Shown in pieces: positions 52,029-60,900 of a DNA stretch of 64,000 bases. The DNA comes from Pyropia yezoensis. Taxonomy: Eukaryota > Rhodophyta > Bangiophyceae > Bangiales > Bangiaceae. Below the pieces are notes generated by a model that was given only the letters and a program-made list of their open reading frames with translations, did not search any database and was not told where the DNA came from. The stretch lies in contig CM020619.1 of the NCBI GenBank assembly GCA_009829735.1, positions 2,672,590 through 2,736,589 on the forward strand, read 5' to 3'. Positions within the stretch are counted from its first letter, which is position 1. Each line of letters opens with the position of its first letter. The translations under genes were made by a program, and so were the position numbers.

Positions 52029-52479
52029 TTGCAGCTTCCCGAATTTTGTCTCATGGAGACAAGATCAACAGCTTGACAACGAGGCCATGAGCCAACCGCG
52101 TGCTGGGAGCTCGCAGCGGACCAATAGCGTGCTGTGGGGCTTGCCTTTTGATCAGGTGATGATTGGCTGCAGTCGCGGCGGTCTGGTACCGAACGCTGGT
52201 TGGTCAGGTAGCTGTTGTTTTCTCTCACGATCTCGGCGGATTTCCCTCTATCTCGGCCCGAACCACTCAAGAGCACTGGGAGAGGTCGCAGCTGGTTCCT
52301 GGGATGCCTGTTCCCTCTTCGATGTGGGCAGAAATCTCGAGACAGTCTCAGATCGCACTGTTTCCACACTAACGCGGAGCACTCATTGGCCAGTGGTTCG
52401 TCATCTGAGGCATGCCATTGGCCTGTTGTGTGTCTGTTGTTGTTATTGTCGCCATGAGACAAAATTCGGGGTACTGCAA
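52029..52479. mobile_element. 451-bp non-autonomous TIR element with TA target duplication
   Basis: The left end starts TTGCAGCTTCCCGAATTTTG and the right end is its inverted match (reverse complement TTGCAGTACCCCGAATTTTG). About 30 of 34 terminal bases pair, continuing through GTCTCATGG.GACAA. TA flanks both sides (52027-52028 and 52480-52481). The inside has no open frame and several CCAAT/ATTGG motifs. Its left half matches, in inverted orientation, the segment 23393-23569. TA duplication and short length suggest a MITE of a Tc1/mariner-like or similar family, but the transposase source is not in the window. Confidence 0.75.
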
Positions 52480-52481
52480 TA

Positions 52482-53461
52482 CTACACATGGGAGGCAAGC
52501 GTCGCCTTTGACATAAATGAAGGGCCGGGCGGATCCCTGCCTTGTGGCGCCGGGGGATGCAGGAGGGGGTCTTGTTCTTGTCTGTATGTATCCTCCCTTG
52601 ACACAGCGATCTTCGGCACCCGGGGCTGCAGGCGGTTGTCGCGGCGACGCGCTCGGCTGAGGTGCTGGGAAATGTCCAAGTCTCACCCCTTCCACCCTTT
52701 GCCTTCGGCGCCAATACAATCTCGCCCACGCACCGTTCGACCCACCCGGCTGATGACCTGCCAATGGGGCCGTGTGCCAGCCATCGGAGGGCGGTAAGTA
52801 AGAGCGCCGCGCCTAGACCGATGAGAAGGGCGGGCGCAGACTGGGCCTCTTCGCCTCGAGAGGGCGCGTGGCGACTTCTACAGTTGCTCAGCGTGGAGGA
52901 GATGTGTATCGAGCGGCTGCATCTTGCTGCAGTTCACGTGTCCAACTCACGATACGGCCCCGACTGGGGACACGCCTGTCATCCGGGACACGCCCGCCAT
53001 CCCTGCATCGTGAGCAATCAGCAGACTGTAGCACAGCTGTTGGTTTGGGGGGAGGGGGGGAGCGAATGCGCGCCCCGCTCCTCGGTTCTGACGTGCACCT
53101 TGATGGCCCTCCTTGACCTTGATCGGGTGTTGCTCTGCTCAACTTTCGCGAAGGACGTCGTGCACACTTTTGTGAAGATGACAGTAAGTCCCCATTCAGC
53201 ATACAAGCAGGTGTAATTATGTTCTTGTTTCATGAAAACATTCGGTGCATTCTTGTAACTCCTTGGGCTTCCAGGCAAGCCAGCCTGTGCCAATCTCCGC
53301 CTCCACGGTCGCGGCACCGATCCTGCGCGCATGCTCATCGCCTGCTGCAGCTCCGCTATTTATCCTTGTTGCCCTCGCTCTGCCCGCTGGTGCTTGCCGT
53401 CCCTCCTTCCTCCTGGACCGCGTCTGCTCTTTCCCTGCCTTTCAACTTGACCGTCGTCACG
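52482..53461. other. Upstream region of the Z-ISO gene
   Basis: No firm gene. TATTTAT at about 53358 is a weak TATA-like motif about 100 bp upstream of the Z-ISO ATG. The Z-ISO frame is open upstream to 53219 but that part is leader-like. Confidence 0.45.
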
Positions 53462-54664
53462 ATGCACCGGCTCCTGGCCCTTGCGTCGCCCACCCCGTCG
53501 GCATTTGCGTCGCCGGCGCTCCTACCGGGCCTCCCCCCGCGGGCTGCCACAACCACCAGAAGCCGCCTCGGTGCCACGCCTCGGCGGCCCGCCGTGGGCG
53601 CACTTCTGGCGCGGCGGCAGCGGCAGCCGGCGGGCGGCTGGCTGGCCGCCTCGGCCGGCGGGGCCTCTGCCGAGCCGCCGTCGCCCGCCCCCGCCTTGGC
53701 AGTTACTGCGGCAACAGCGCTGTCCACCTCGGATGGCGGCGTCGACACCGCAGCGGCTGCCGTCGCTGTCCCTGTCAGCGACGGTAGCGCCGTTGCTTCT
53801 GGCGGCGATGGCGGCGGCGACGTCATGGCGGAGGCGCGTGCCGCGCTGGCCGCCGCGGGCGTCGTGGCTGCCGCCGGCGCGGCCTTCCCCCTGGTCCTCG
53901 CCGCCACCGAGGCGGGCGCCGGTGGCCCGTCAGTTGCTGCCCTCCTCGCTACCAAGTACGCATCCCACTACACAATGCTCGCGGGCCTGGCGGCGTTTGC
54001 CCTCCTCCATTCGGGGCTGGCTGCCCTCCGGTCACGGGTGACGCCCATCACGGGGGAGCGCGCGTACCGCGTTGGGTTTGCCCTCTCCTCCATTGCGGGC
54101 GCCGTGGCGACGATTGGCTACTTTATCGCCCACCGGTATGACGGCGCGGTGCTGTGGCGGCTGCAAGGCGTGCCGGGCGTCCACGAGGCGGTGTGGGTCG
54201 CGTCGGCCCTGTCGTTCCTGCTCCTCTACCCGGCGACGTTCAACCTGGCCGAGGTGGCTGCGGTCGCGCGCCCCGGTTTCCGCATCTACGAGACGGGAGT
54301 CATGCGCATCACCCGGCACCCGCAGCTGTGGGGGCAGGTGCTCTGGTGCGTCGCGCACGGCGCGTGGCTGGGCTCGTCCATGGTTGTCGTCGCGTCGGCG
54401 GGCCTCATCGCGCACCACCTCTTTGGCGCGTGGCACGGGGACACCCGCCTGCGCCATCGGTACGGAGACGAGTGGGACGCCTACGCGCGCCGCACGTCGC
54501 TGGTGCCGTTTGTGGCGCTGGCCGACGGGCGGCAGCGGGTAGGGGCTGCCGACTGGGCTCGCGAGTGGGCGGGCTGGGCGTACGTGGGGGTGGTCGCGTT
54601 TGTGTGGGCGGCATACGCGTCCCACCCTGCGGTGCTGCGCCTCGTGGGGCAGCTGCGCTGGTGA
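53462..54664 (+). CDS. Z-ISO: 15-cis-zeta-carotene isomerase, plastid-targeted, 400 aa, no introns
   Basis: The ATG at 53462 opens an Arg/Ser/Ala-rich N-terminus (MHRLLALASPTPSAFASPAL) that reads as a plastid transit peptide, followed by an Ala/Ser-rich spacer. From about residue 120 the protein is a multi-span membrane protein of the NnrU/Z-ISO family. Conserved stretches are HSGLAALRS (His183), ERAYRVGFALSSIAG, YFIAHRYDGAVLW, LLYPATFNLAEVAAV, ETGVMRITRHPQLWGQVLWC (His286) and LIAHHLFGAWHGD (His318-319). Plant Z-ISO is a heme-b protein that converts 9,15,9'-tri-cis- to 9,9'-di-cis-zeta-carotene between phytoene desaturase and zeta-carotene desaturase; His183 and His286 are the likely heme ligands by motif. 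The RITRHPQ...HHLFGAWxGD pattern separates Z-ISO from bacterial NnrU, though the split is by recognition, not alignment. Confidence 0.9.
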   Translation: MHRLLALASPTPSAFASPALLPGLPPRAATTTRSRLGATPRRPAVGALLARRQRQPAGGWLAASAGGASAEPPSPAPALAVTAATALSTSDGGVDTAAAAVAVPVSDGSAVASGGDGGGDVMAEARAALAAAGVVAAAGAAFPLVLAATEAGAGGPSVAALLATKYASHYTMLAGLAAFALLHSGLAALRSRVTPITGERAYRVGFALSSIAGAVATIGYFIAHRYDGAVLWRLQGVPGVHEAVWVASALSFLLLYPATFNLAEVAAVARPGFRIYETGVMRITRHPQLWGQVLWCVAHGAWLGSSMVVVASAGLIAHHLFGAWHGDTRLRHRYGDEWDAYARRTSLVPFVALADGRQRVGAADWAREWAGWAYVGVVAFVWAAYASHPAVLRLVGQLRW

Positions 54665-55260
54665 AGGGTGGGCGTGTAGTACAGCGGTAGACGGGGGAAT
54701 GGCAGGCTGAGACTGAGGGTGGGGAGGGGGAGTGGCTAGGGAGGCATTCCGTGGCGATGGTGGGGGCGCGAGTGTCCGCCTTTCGGAGTGCTCGCAGCCT
54801 TTTCGGCCGCGTCCAGCGGGGGTCTGCGGCCTGTGCGGGGCCCGCCATGCCCTCCACCAGCGCCTGTCTGGACGAGCGGGCGTTTACACGTCACAGGCGA
54901 TGCGCTGGGCACGGGATTGGCCGAGGGGAACGACCTGGGGTAAGGAGATCCCTTGCGCCTGTTGGACGCCTTTGTGGACTCTGCTGGGTGTACATACAGT
55001 ACGTGAAAGCAAAAAACACTACCTGGTTGCTATTGAACTCGACCGCGTCCACGAAGTCACCAACCGCCGACCGACCCGTCCCCCCTCCCACCCCTTGTCG
55101 CCCTCCTGGATTGTTACAGAGGTCGGCCGGGGTTGCCCTCGACGAAAGATCCCCCGGCGCCTCCCGCCACCCCCCCCACCCCCGCCAGACGCCCTCCTGG
55201 AAATTGTTACAGAGGGCCGCCTGGGACGTGTCCCTCGCCGCGTGGGCGCCCCCCCCCCGC
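54665..55260. other. Intergenic region with a 91-bp duplication
   Basis: The motif gccctcctgga..ttgttacagagg occurs at 55100 and again at 55191, each followed by a similar ggccg...ccctcg stretch. No gene recognised. Confidence 0.5.
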
Positions 55261-55902
55261 TTAGACGGTCCCCATCGGAAGTACCATCTCCTTGGTCGTC
55301 ATCACCACGTCGCACTTGCAGTAGCCATAGTTGGCGGGCGTCGCGCACGCCAGCTCCCGCCACTTCATCGTCTTGCGCGTGCACAGCACGTTGCCCGAAC
55401 AGTCGCACACGTACGACGGCTCGCAGGTGCGCACATGGCAGTAGGCGCCGCGGAAGGCGTCGACGCACTCGGACGCGGCGCTCGGCGCCGACAGCCGGCA
55501 CGTGCACGCATTGTCATCGTCAATGCACGCGCGGGTGGGGGTCGGGGTGGGCGTCACGTGGCGGTACCGGCCCCCGTCGCGGCTGCTGCTGCGGCTACGG
55601 CTGCGGCTGCTGCTGTTGGCGCTGCGGTTGCCAGACCGGCGGCCGCCGCCGTGGCCGCCCCGGCGCACCAGCCGGGGGAGGGCGGCGACCGCGCCATCGG
55701 CAGCAGCGGGCGCGCCGTTGGCGGCCGCCCCGCCCGCGGTGGCGGTGGCGGTGGCGGCAAACGCGGCGGCGGCGGCGGCGGCGGCAGGGTTGGCGTCAGC
55801 GGGGAGGGGGCTCCCGCCCGACGGGACGGGCGCCACTGCCAAGACCGCAGCGGCGGCGGCGACGGCAAGCAGCAGCACCGACGGGAGCGTACGGATGGCC
55901 AT
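55261..55902 (-). CDS. Secreted cysteine-rich protein, 213 aa
   Basis: The ATG at 55902 opens MAIRTLPSVLLLAVAAAAAVLAVA, a clear signal peptide. An Ala/Gly-rich then Ser/Arg-rich spacer follows. The C-terminal ~85 residues hold 12 cysteines (ACIDDDNACTCRL, SECVDAFRGAYCHVRTC, YVCDCSGNVLC, LACATPANYGYCKCD), compatible with six disulphides. I do not recognise the family. The spacing differs from the duplicated module of the gene at 1-986. An extracellular-matrix role is inferred. The frame is open upstream beyond the ATG, but the signal peptide decides the start. Confidence 0.7.
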   Translation of the reverse strand: MAIRTLPSVLLLAVAAAAAVLAVAPVPSGGSPLPADANPAAAAAAAAFAATATATAGGAAANGAPAAADGAVAALPRLVRRGGHGGGRRSGNRSANSSSRSRSRSSSRDGGRYRHVTPTPTPTRACIDDDNACTCRLSAPSAASECVDAFRGAYCHVRTCEPSYVCDCSGNVLCTRKTMKWRELACATPANYGYCKCDVVMTTKEMVLPMGTV

Positions 55903-56125
55903 GGCGAAGACGGTAGAGTACGTGCAGGGGGGAGGAACGGAGGAAGTCGGGGTGATGGGAGTGTTTGGCGGGGAAGGAGGAGGGGGTGGGGGGGGGCGAG
56001 GTGCAAAGGACAACAGAGAAGGCCGCTCGGTGCCGCTCGGGTTGGGAGGCGACGGGGTCTGCTGCGGCGGTGGTGGGGATGAGGAGCGGTCTGGAGGCGG
56101 CTCCCGTGCCCCCAGGAGGCGGCAT

Positions 56126-56134
56126 CTTATACAC
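56126..56134 (-). promoter_or_regulatory. Candidate TATA box of the secreted Cys-rich gene
   Basis: The minus strand reads GTGTATAAGATG about 225 bp upstream of the ATG at 55902. Confidence 0.4.
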
Positions 56135-56580
56135 CCGCCGGCCGCCCCCCGTCCCCTCAGCCCTCCCCGCCAATCAACCCCTCCCCACGGGGTCCACGCC
56201 AGCGGCAAGCCCCCGTGGCGGTCGCGACCGCCCCCCCGCCCCCCAACCTCCACCGCCGCCTCAGCCGCCCCTGCCGCCGTTGCCGCAGCCGACGAAGCCG
56301 CCGCTGCCGCCGCTGCCGCCGCCGGCCTGCAAACGCGGGGGGGGGGGGGGGGGGGGGGGGGGGGGAACAGGCACGCCCCCCGCGGAGCCCTCCCCCCCCC
56401 CGCACGAGCGTCCACGTGGCGGCCGCGCAGCGGCAACGGCCGCGGACGCAGCGCGCCGCTGCCGGCGGCGGCAGCAGCGACCAGGCAGCAGCAGTGGCGG
56501 CGACGGCAGCGGCGGCTGCGTCGGCGGCTGTCGCAGCGGCGGCGGCTACCGGGTGGGGCGGCTGGCGCGGATGCGGACGC

Positions 56581-56614
<34 letters not shown>

Positions 56615-57154
56615 GATGCTCCTACCGAGGCACACGAGCCAACTGCGCAAAAAGAAAGAGAAAAACAAAAGGACAGGGGCTGGACGCTTGCTGCCGCGAT
56701 AGCGGCAGGCAGCGCGCGAGGTGCGCGCTCCACTCGCCAGCCATTTCCCCGCCCCACCTCACGCGCTCATCCACATCGCCCGCCAGTGTCGCGCTCCACC
56801 CCATACCCCCCACCATTCCCCCAACCACCCACCACCGCAGCAGCATTCCCCCGCAGTGGCACCTTTATGGATGACCCCTACCGCCCTCGCCCCAGGCCGG
56901 GGGCTCCCCTCCCAACCTCAACGTCGTGCACTCGTCCGCCACCTACGCCCGCGGCGGCCGCGCGGGGCGGCGCGCGCTTGCACTCGGCTCCCATCTCGGT
57001 GGTCGCACTCGGCCCCCATCTCGGGAAGACACGCATCGGAGCGATCCCGGTCGCTGCGCATTGGGAAGGATTTGGTCGGGGGGCGGGGACACGACGATGG
57101 CGCGTTTGGGGGGATGGACGAAGTGACGGAATGGGTGGGAGTTAAATGGACCGA

Positions 57155-57198
57155 GAAGGAAGCGCAGTGGGAGATCTCTCTCTGACTGCGCTTCCTTC
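57155..57198. repeat. Hairpin with perfect 14-bp arms
   Basis: GAAGGAAGCGCAGT and ACTGCGCTTCCTTC pair perfectly around a 16-nt loop containing GAGATCTCTCTC. It could be a structured RNA end, a terminator-like or a recombination product. No adjoining gene is known. Confidence 0.8.
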
Positions 57199-58677
57199 CC
57201 GCTAGCGTCTCGTGCAGGCGGCTCGAGGTATCTATGTATGTATCGTGGTCCACCCCGGACATGGGAAACGTCGCAGCAAGGCGTCTGGGCATTTTATGGA
57301 TAAGCACGATAGGTGCGCGCTGTCAATAGCTTTGACTTTGGTCGTTCGATTTCGAAAGCGCACCTTGACCTTGTTCAGGCCCCCGCCTGCACTTGACCTT
57401 GATCAGCGTTGCCACGCTCGTCACACCGCGACGGCACTAGGTACGCTTGCGTGCCAGTCGGTCAGCCTTCCTGTTGGGCCGCCCTTTGGCAATTTTCCAG
57501 CGAGGAGCGGCGTTTCTCTGTCGGCCCCTTGACCTTTCCGCTGGGCGCGAGTACTAGCCCAATGGGCAGAGGGACGCCTTGTGCACGCCTGCAGCTGGTG
57601 CGTGGTCGTGGCCCCCCCACACGACCCCGCCTCCAGGCGCCATTGGGGACAAGCAGGGCCGCCCCTGCCACACGTGACGCTGGCGGCATTGGCTGCTGCC
57701 GCTCCTCTCCGTCCCGCTGCCACTGCCACTGCCGCTGCGCTCAGAGCCACCATCGATGCGGCTGCTCCTCCTCCTGGCCACGGGCGGTGGGGAAGGTGAG
57801 CGTCCGGTCCCCTACCGCACCAGCCTGCCGGCGGTGCGTGACCTTTTTGGCGGGTGGGCTCTGGCGAGTGGGTGGGGAGGGCGGGTGCGTGGGCGGGGGA
57901 GCTGCCGCAGGGCGCCCGAAAGGGTGGGGCGCCGATGCGGGGCGATGGGGAGGGGGCGGAGAAGGAAACCGCGGCGCCCACGTGGAACGTACGCGCGCTG
58001 TACCGGGTCGGCGCCCCCCTAAAGGCCTACCCAAGATATCAGGGCAGTGGGTCCACGCCTGGCGACGCACGGCAGCGGGCAGAGGAAGAGGGTGTGAGGG
58101 CTTGTGCGGGGGGGGCAAGCCTTTGCCCTCCGCGCCCAGCCCCACACCGACCACCGATAGAGGAGAGGGTGTCAATGCGCACTGCGCGCCGGTTTCCGCT
58201 GTCCACCCCCGCTGCCCATACATACCCATTCCGCTGTCCGTGTGCCCCGCCGGCCGGCCAGGACCGGCCGCCCGCCGCCCCATCCTGTCCCCACTGCTAC
58301 CTACCTGACTGCTTGCTACCTACCCCCTGGCCGCCGGGATCCGACGCACGCCCGCCCACTGCCAGCCGCTGGCAGGGACGGAACAGTCGCCCCCCCTTGA
58401 ACGGGCGCCGACGGCCGCGGCCGTCAGCGCCCGTGGCGCGGCCGCGCCACCACCCAGGCGGCACCGCGCCGCCGACCGGGCAACACCTCACCCCCCCCTC
58501 CCCGATAGCCAGCGCGGTTGCACGCCCCTGCGCCCCGGCTGTACCCGCCCCGCCGCTTTCATCATCATGACCATGGGGGGGGGGGGGGGCAACCACTGCC
58601 AAGGCGGAGCCACGCCCCGCCGGGTCCCGTCGCCCCCCACACCCCAAACCCCCGTTGCCACCCGTCGCGCCCCCTCC

Positions 58678-60900
58678 TTAGGCAGCAGCGACAACCGGCA
58701 GGGGAAACCGGATGGGCCCGGGCACCTGGCTAGACGACGGCAGGTCCACGAGGCCCTGCCGGGCGAGCCCGTCGAGCGCATTGACAACCACGGTGGTGCG
58801 CGACAGGGACCACAGGTGGTCGCCGCCCAGCACCCAGTTGCGAGCCACGGACGAGCCGTCGGGGTGGGCCAGCCGGCCCGCCTCGGTGAGCGAGTCTGCG
58901 CCAACGTGCAGCACGAGCGCGCCGGTAAACCGCCGCACCCCGTACCCCGCCAGCGGCAGCACGGCCGTGGAGGTGGGCGCCCAGTAGAGGAAGGCCCGGT
59001 GGTCCCACCCGACGGTGGAGGAGGAGGTGCCCCGCCGGACACCGCCACCCCCGTCGTCGGCGGCGGGCGCGTCTACCCACGAGTCCAACTCCACAGGATT
59101 GGCCGGGTCCTCCACTGAGAATAGACTGACCTTGGCGGCGGTGGCCACGCCCTCGGCGGTGGCGTCCTGACCCACCCCCAGCAGCCGCCCGGGTCCCACA
59201 GGGTGGAGATAAGAAGAAAAGCCAGGAATTTTGAGTTCCCCGACCCGCGCTGGCGCCGTTGGGTCTGCCAGGGAGATGACGTAGAGGGGATCGGTGCGCT
59301 TAAAGGTGACAACGTAGGCAGTGTCGGCCACGTAGCGAACAGCAAAGATGCGCTCCCCGACGCCCAGATCCGACACAGACCCAACGACGGACAGGGAGCC
59401 CGACCCGGAGGGCCGCAGCGCCGACACGCTGGAAGACGAGGTGTCGCGGGAGGCGCCCCACGGGCTCCCCTCGGTGGTGGCGACAAAGAGGGTACCCTTG
59501 TAGGCGTGGAAGGAAAACTGGTTGAGCACCGACCCAGGCACGGCGCCGCTGCCAATGTAGGTGGCCGCCGCACTGGACAGGTCAAACTGATGCACGCGCG
59601 TGACAAAGCGGGACCGGGGCAGCACCACAGACGTGGCCAGGGCCGCTTCATCGGCGCCTGGTGGCGCCCCGTCGCTGCCAGCGGCAGAGGCCAAGACGTC
59701 AAACTGGTAGTCGGTAGTGGCCACGTACAGCGCCTTCTCGGTCGCGTACACCGTGTCCCCATCGGCCTGCACAGCCACCCCCGCAACGGGAGTGAGACGA
59801 AGGAGGGCGCTGCCCTTGGTGCCACCCTTCCCCTTGCGGAGGTCAAAGGTGAGAATGGAGAGGCTGGAAAAGCCGCCAAACCGGTCGGGCCGGAACACAC
59901 TGTCGCAGTTGACCAGGTAGGCCGACGCGGTCGCCCCCGCGGGCGTCGTTACGCGGTACGACGGCACCCAGTCGTCGAGGGTGCTTGCCTCAATCCGCCG
60001 CTTGTTCTCTGCCGCCGCCGACGTAGCGTCAAGGCGCGGCGCCGCCGCCCCTCCGCTGGTCCTGGGCTCCATCCACCCCGGGTACACCCACCGCACACGC
60101 CCCGTCACGCGGCTCGACACCACCAGCCGGACGGTGCCGTCGACGCGCCGCGCCGCCAGGTACCGCCCAGATGCACGGAAGGTGGCCACCACCCGTGGCG
60201 CCGCCCAGTCCGCCACGTCCACCAGCGTCAGCACCGTCACGGACCCCCCCGGGAGGCGAAGAAGGTTGGGGGCGCTGCGGAGGGCGGTGTCCCCCTTGGT
60301 CAGCCCGACCAAGTTTCCGTACGTGTTTCCCAGCAGCACCAGCTGGTCGCCGTCGCCGTCGAGAAACATCTCTGACGGGGTGTGGTCGCCAATGGCCAGT
60401 GAGCCCGTCACGGTGCCCGTCTCCCCCCCCTCGCTCACCTTGATCACGCTGAGCGTGCGGCCGCGCAGTACAAACACCCGCTTGCCGTCAGTCTTGACTA
60501 GGTCGGGCTCCGCCACGCCCTCCACCTGCACGTTGGTGTCGGAAAAGTCCGTGCCCGCCTCGGGGGCTGCCGCCGCGGGCGCAGCCGCCGCCTCTGCCGC
60601 GCCCTTGGCGGTGGCCGCGTCGCCGCCGCTCACCGCCCCCGCCTCCCGCGGGGAGCGCGCCCCACCGGGGGACGCGGCGGCAAAGAGGGGGCCCCCGCGG
60701 GAGTCAAAGAGGCCCACCACCCCGCGGGAGCCGACCCGGGCAGCCGCCGCGGTGCGGTAGGCGGCCAAGAGGGCGTCACAGCTGCCCAGCCGTGCCAGCC
60801 CATCGTCGGCAGCGGCGAGCGCGGGCGCCGCTGCCGCCGCGACAAGGACGCCGGCGGCGATGGCAGCGGCGGCCAGGGCGGCGGGCGCCCGGAAAAGCAT
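58678..60900 (-). CDS. Secreted beta-propeller protein (Beta_propel family), 740 aa
   Basis: I chose the ATG at 60900 because it opens a clean signal peptide (MLFRAPAALAAAAIAAGVLV...APALAAA). The mature protein starts with an Ala-rich segment. At about residues 115-145 comes the hallmark TNVQVEGVAEPDLVKTDGKR, typical of the secreted beta-propeller family known mainly from bacteria and archaea. Blade-like repeats follow to the C-terminus, including GDGDQLVLLGN, TVLTLVDVADWAAPRVVATF, RFVTRVHQFDLSS, YKGTLFVATTEGSPWG, RYVADTAYVVTFKRTDPLYVISLADP and SVEDPANPVELDSWVD. There is no membrane helix after the signal and no visible catalytic residue. The role is unknown and presumably extracellular. The gene has host-like GC and no introns. 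Its mainly prokaryotic distribution makes an old transfer possible. Confidence 0.82.
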   Translation of the reverse strand: MLFRAPAALAAAAIAAGVLVAAAAAPALAAADDGLARLGSCDALLAAYRTAAAARVGSRGVVGLFDSRGGPLFAAASPGGARSPREAGAVSGGDAATAKGAAEAAAAPAAAAPEAGTDFSDTNVQVEGVAEPDLVKTDGKRVFVLRGRTLSVIKVSEGGETGTVTGSLAIGDHTPSEMFLDGDGDQLVLLGNTYGNLVGLTKGDTALRSAPNLLRLPGGSVTVLTLVDVADWAAPRVVATFRASGRYLAARRVDGTVRLVVSSRVTGRVRWVYPGWMEPRTSGGAAAPRLDATSAAAENKRRIEASTLDDWVPSYRVTTPAGATASAYLVNCDSVFRPDRFGGFSSLSILTFDLRKGKGGTKGSALLRLTPVAGVAVQADGDTVYATEKALYVATTDYQFDVLASAAGSDGAPPGADEAALATSVVLPRSRFVTRVHQFDLSSAAATYIGSGAVPGSVLNQFSFHAYKGTLFVATTEGSPWGASRDTSSSSVSALRPSGSGSLSVVGSVSDLGVGERIFAVRYVADTAYVVTFKRTDPLYVISLADPTAPARVGELKIPGFSSYLHPVGPGRLLGVGQDATAEGVATAAKVSLFSVEDPANPVELDSWVDAPAADDGGGGVRRGTSSSTVGWDHRAFLYWAPTSTAVLPLAGYGVRRFTGALVLHVGADSLTEAGRLAHPDGSSVARNWVLGGDHLWSLSRTTVVVNALDGLARQGLVDLPSSSQVPGPIRFPLPVVAAA

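Larger units (their letters stand above)
55903..58677. other. Long intergenic region with homopolymers and a hairpin
   Basis: Contains the longest G run of the window (29 G, 56337-56365), CGG/GGC tracts at 56450-56610 and the hairpin at 57155-57198. Open frames on both strands are low complexity and not supported as genes. A GTATAAGA motif on the minus strand at about 56126-56134 may be the TATA box of the gene at 55902. Confidence 0.5.

Noticed and set aside
57409..58308. 299-codon plus-strand frame
   Set aside because: Arg/Gly/Pro-rich with equally long minus frames over the same DNA. No signal peptide or motif.
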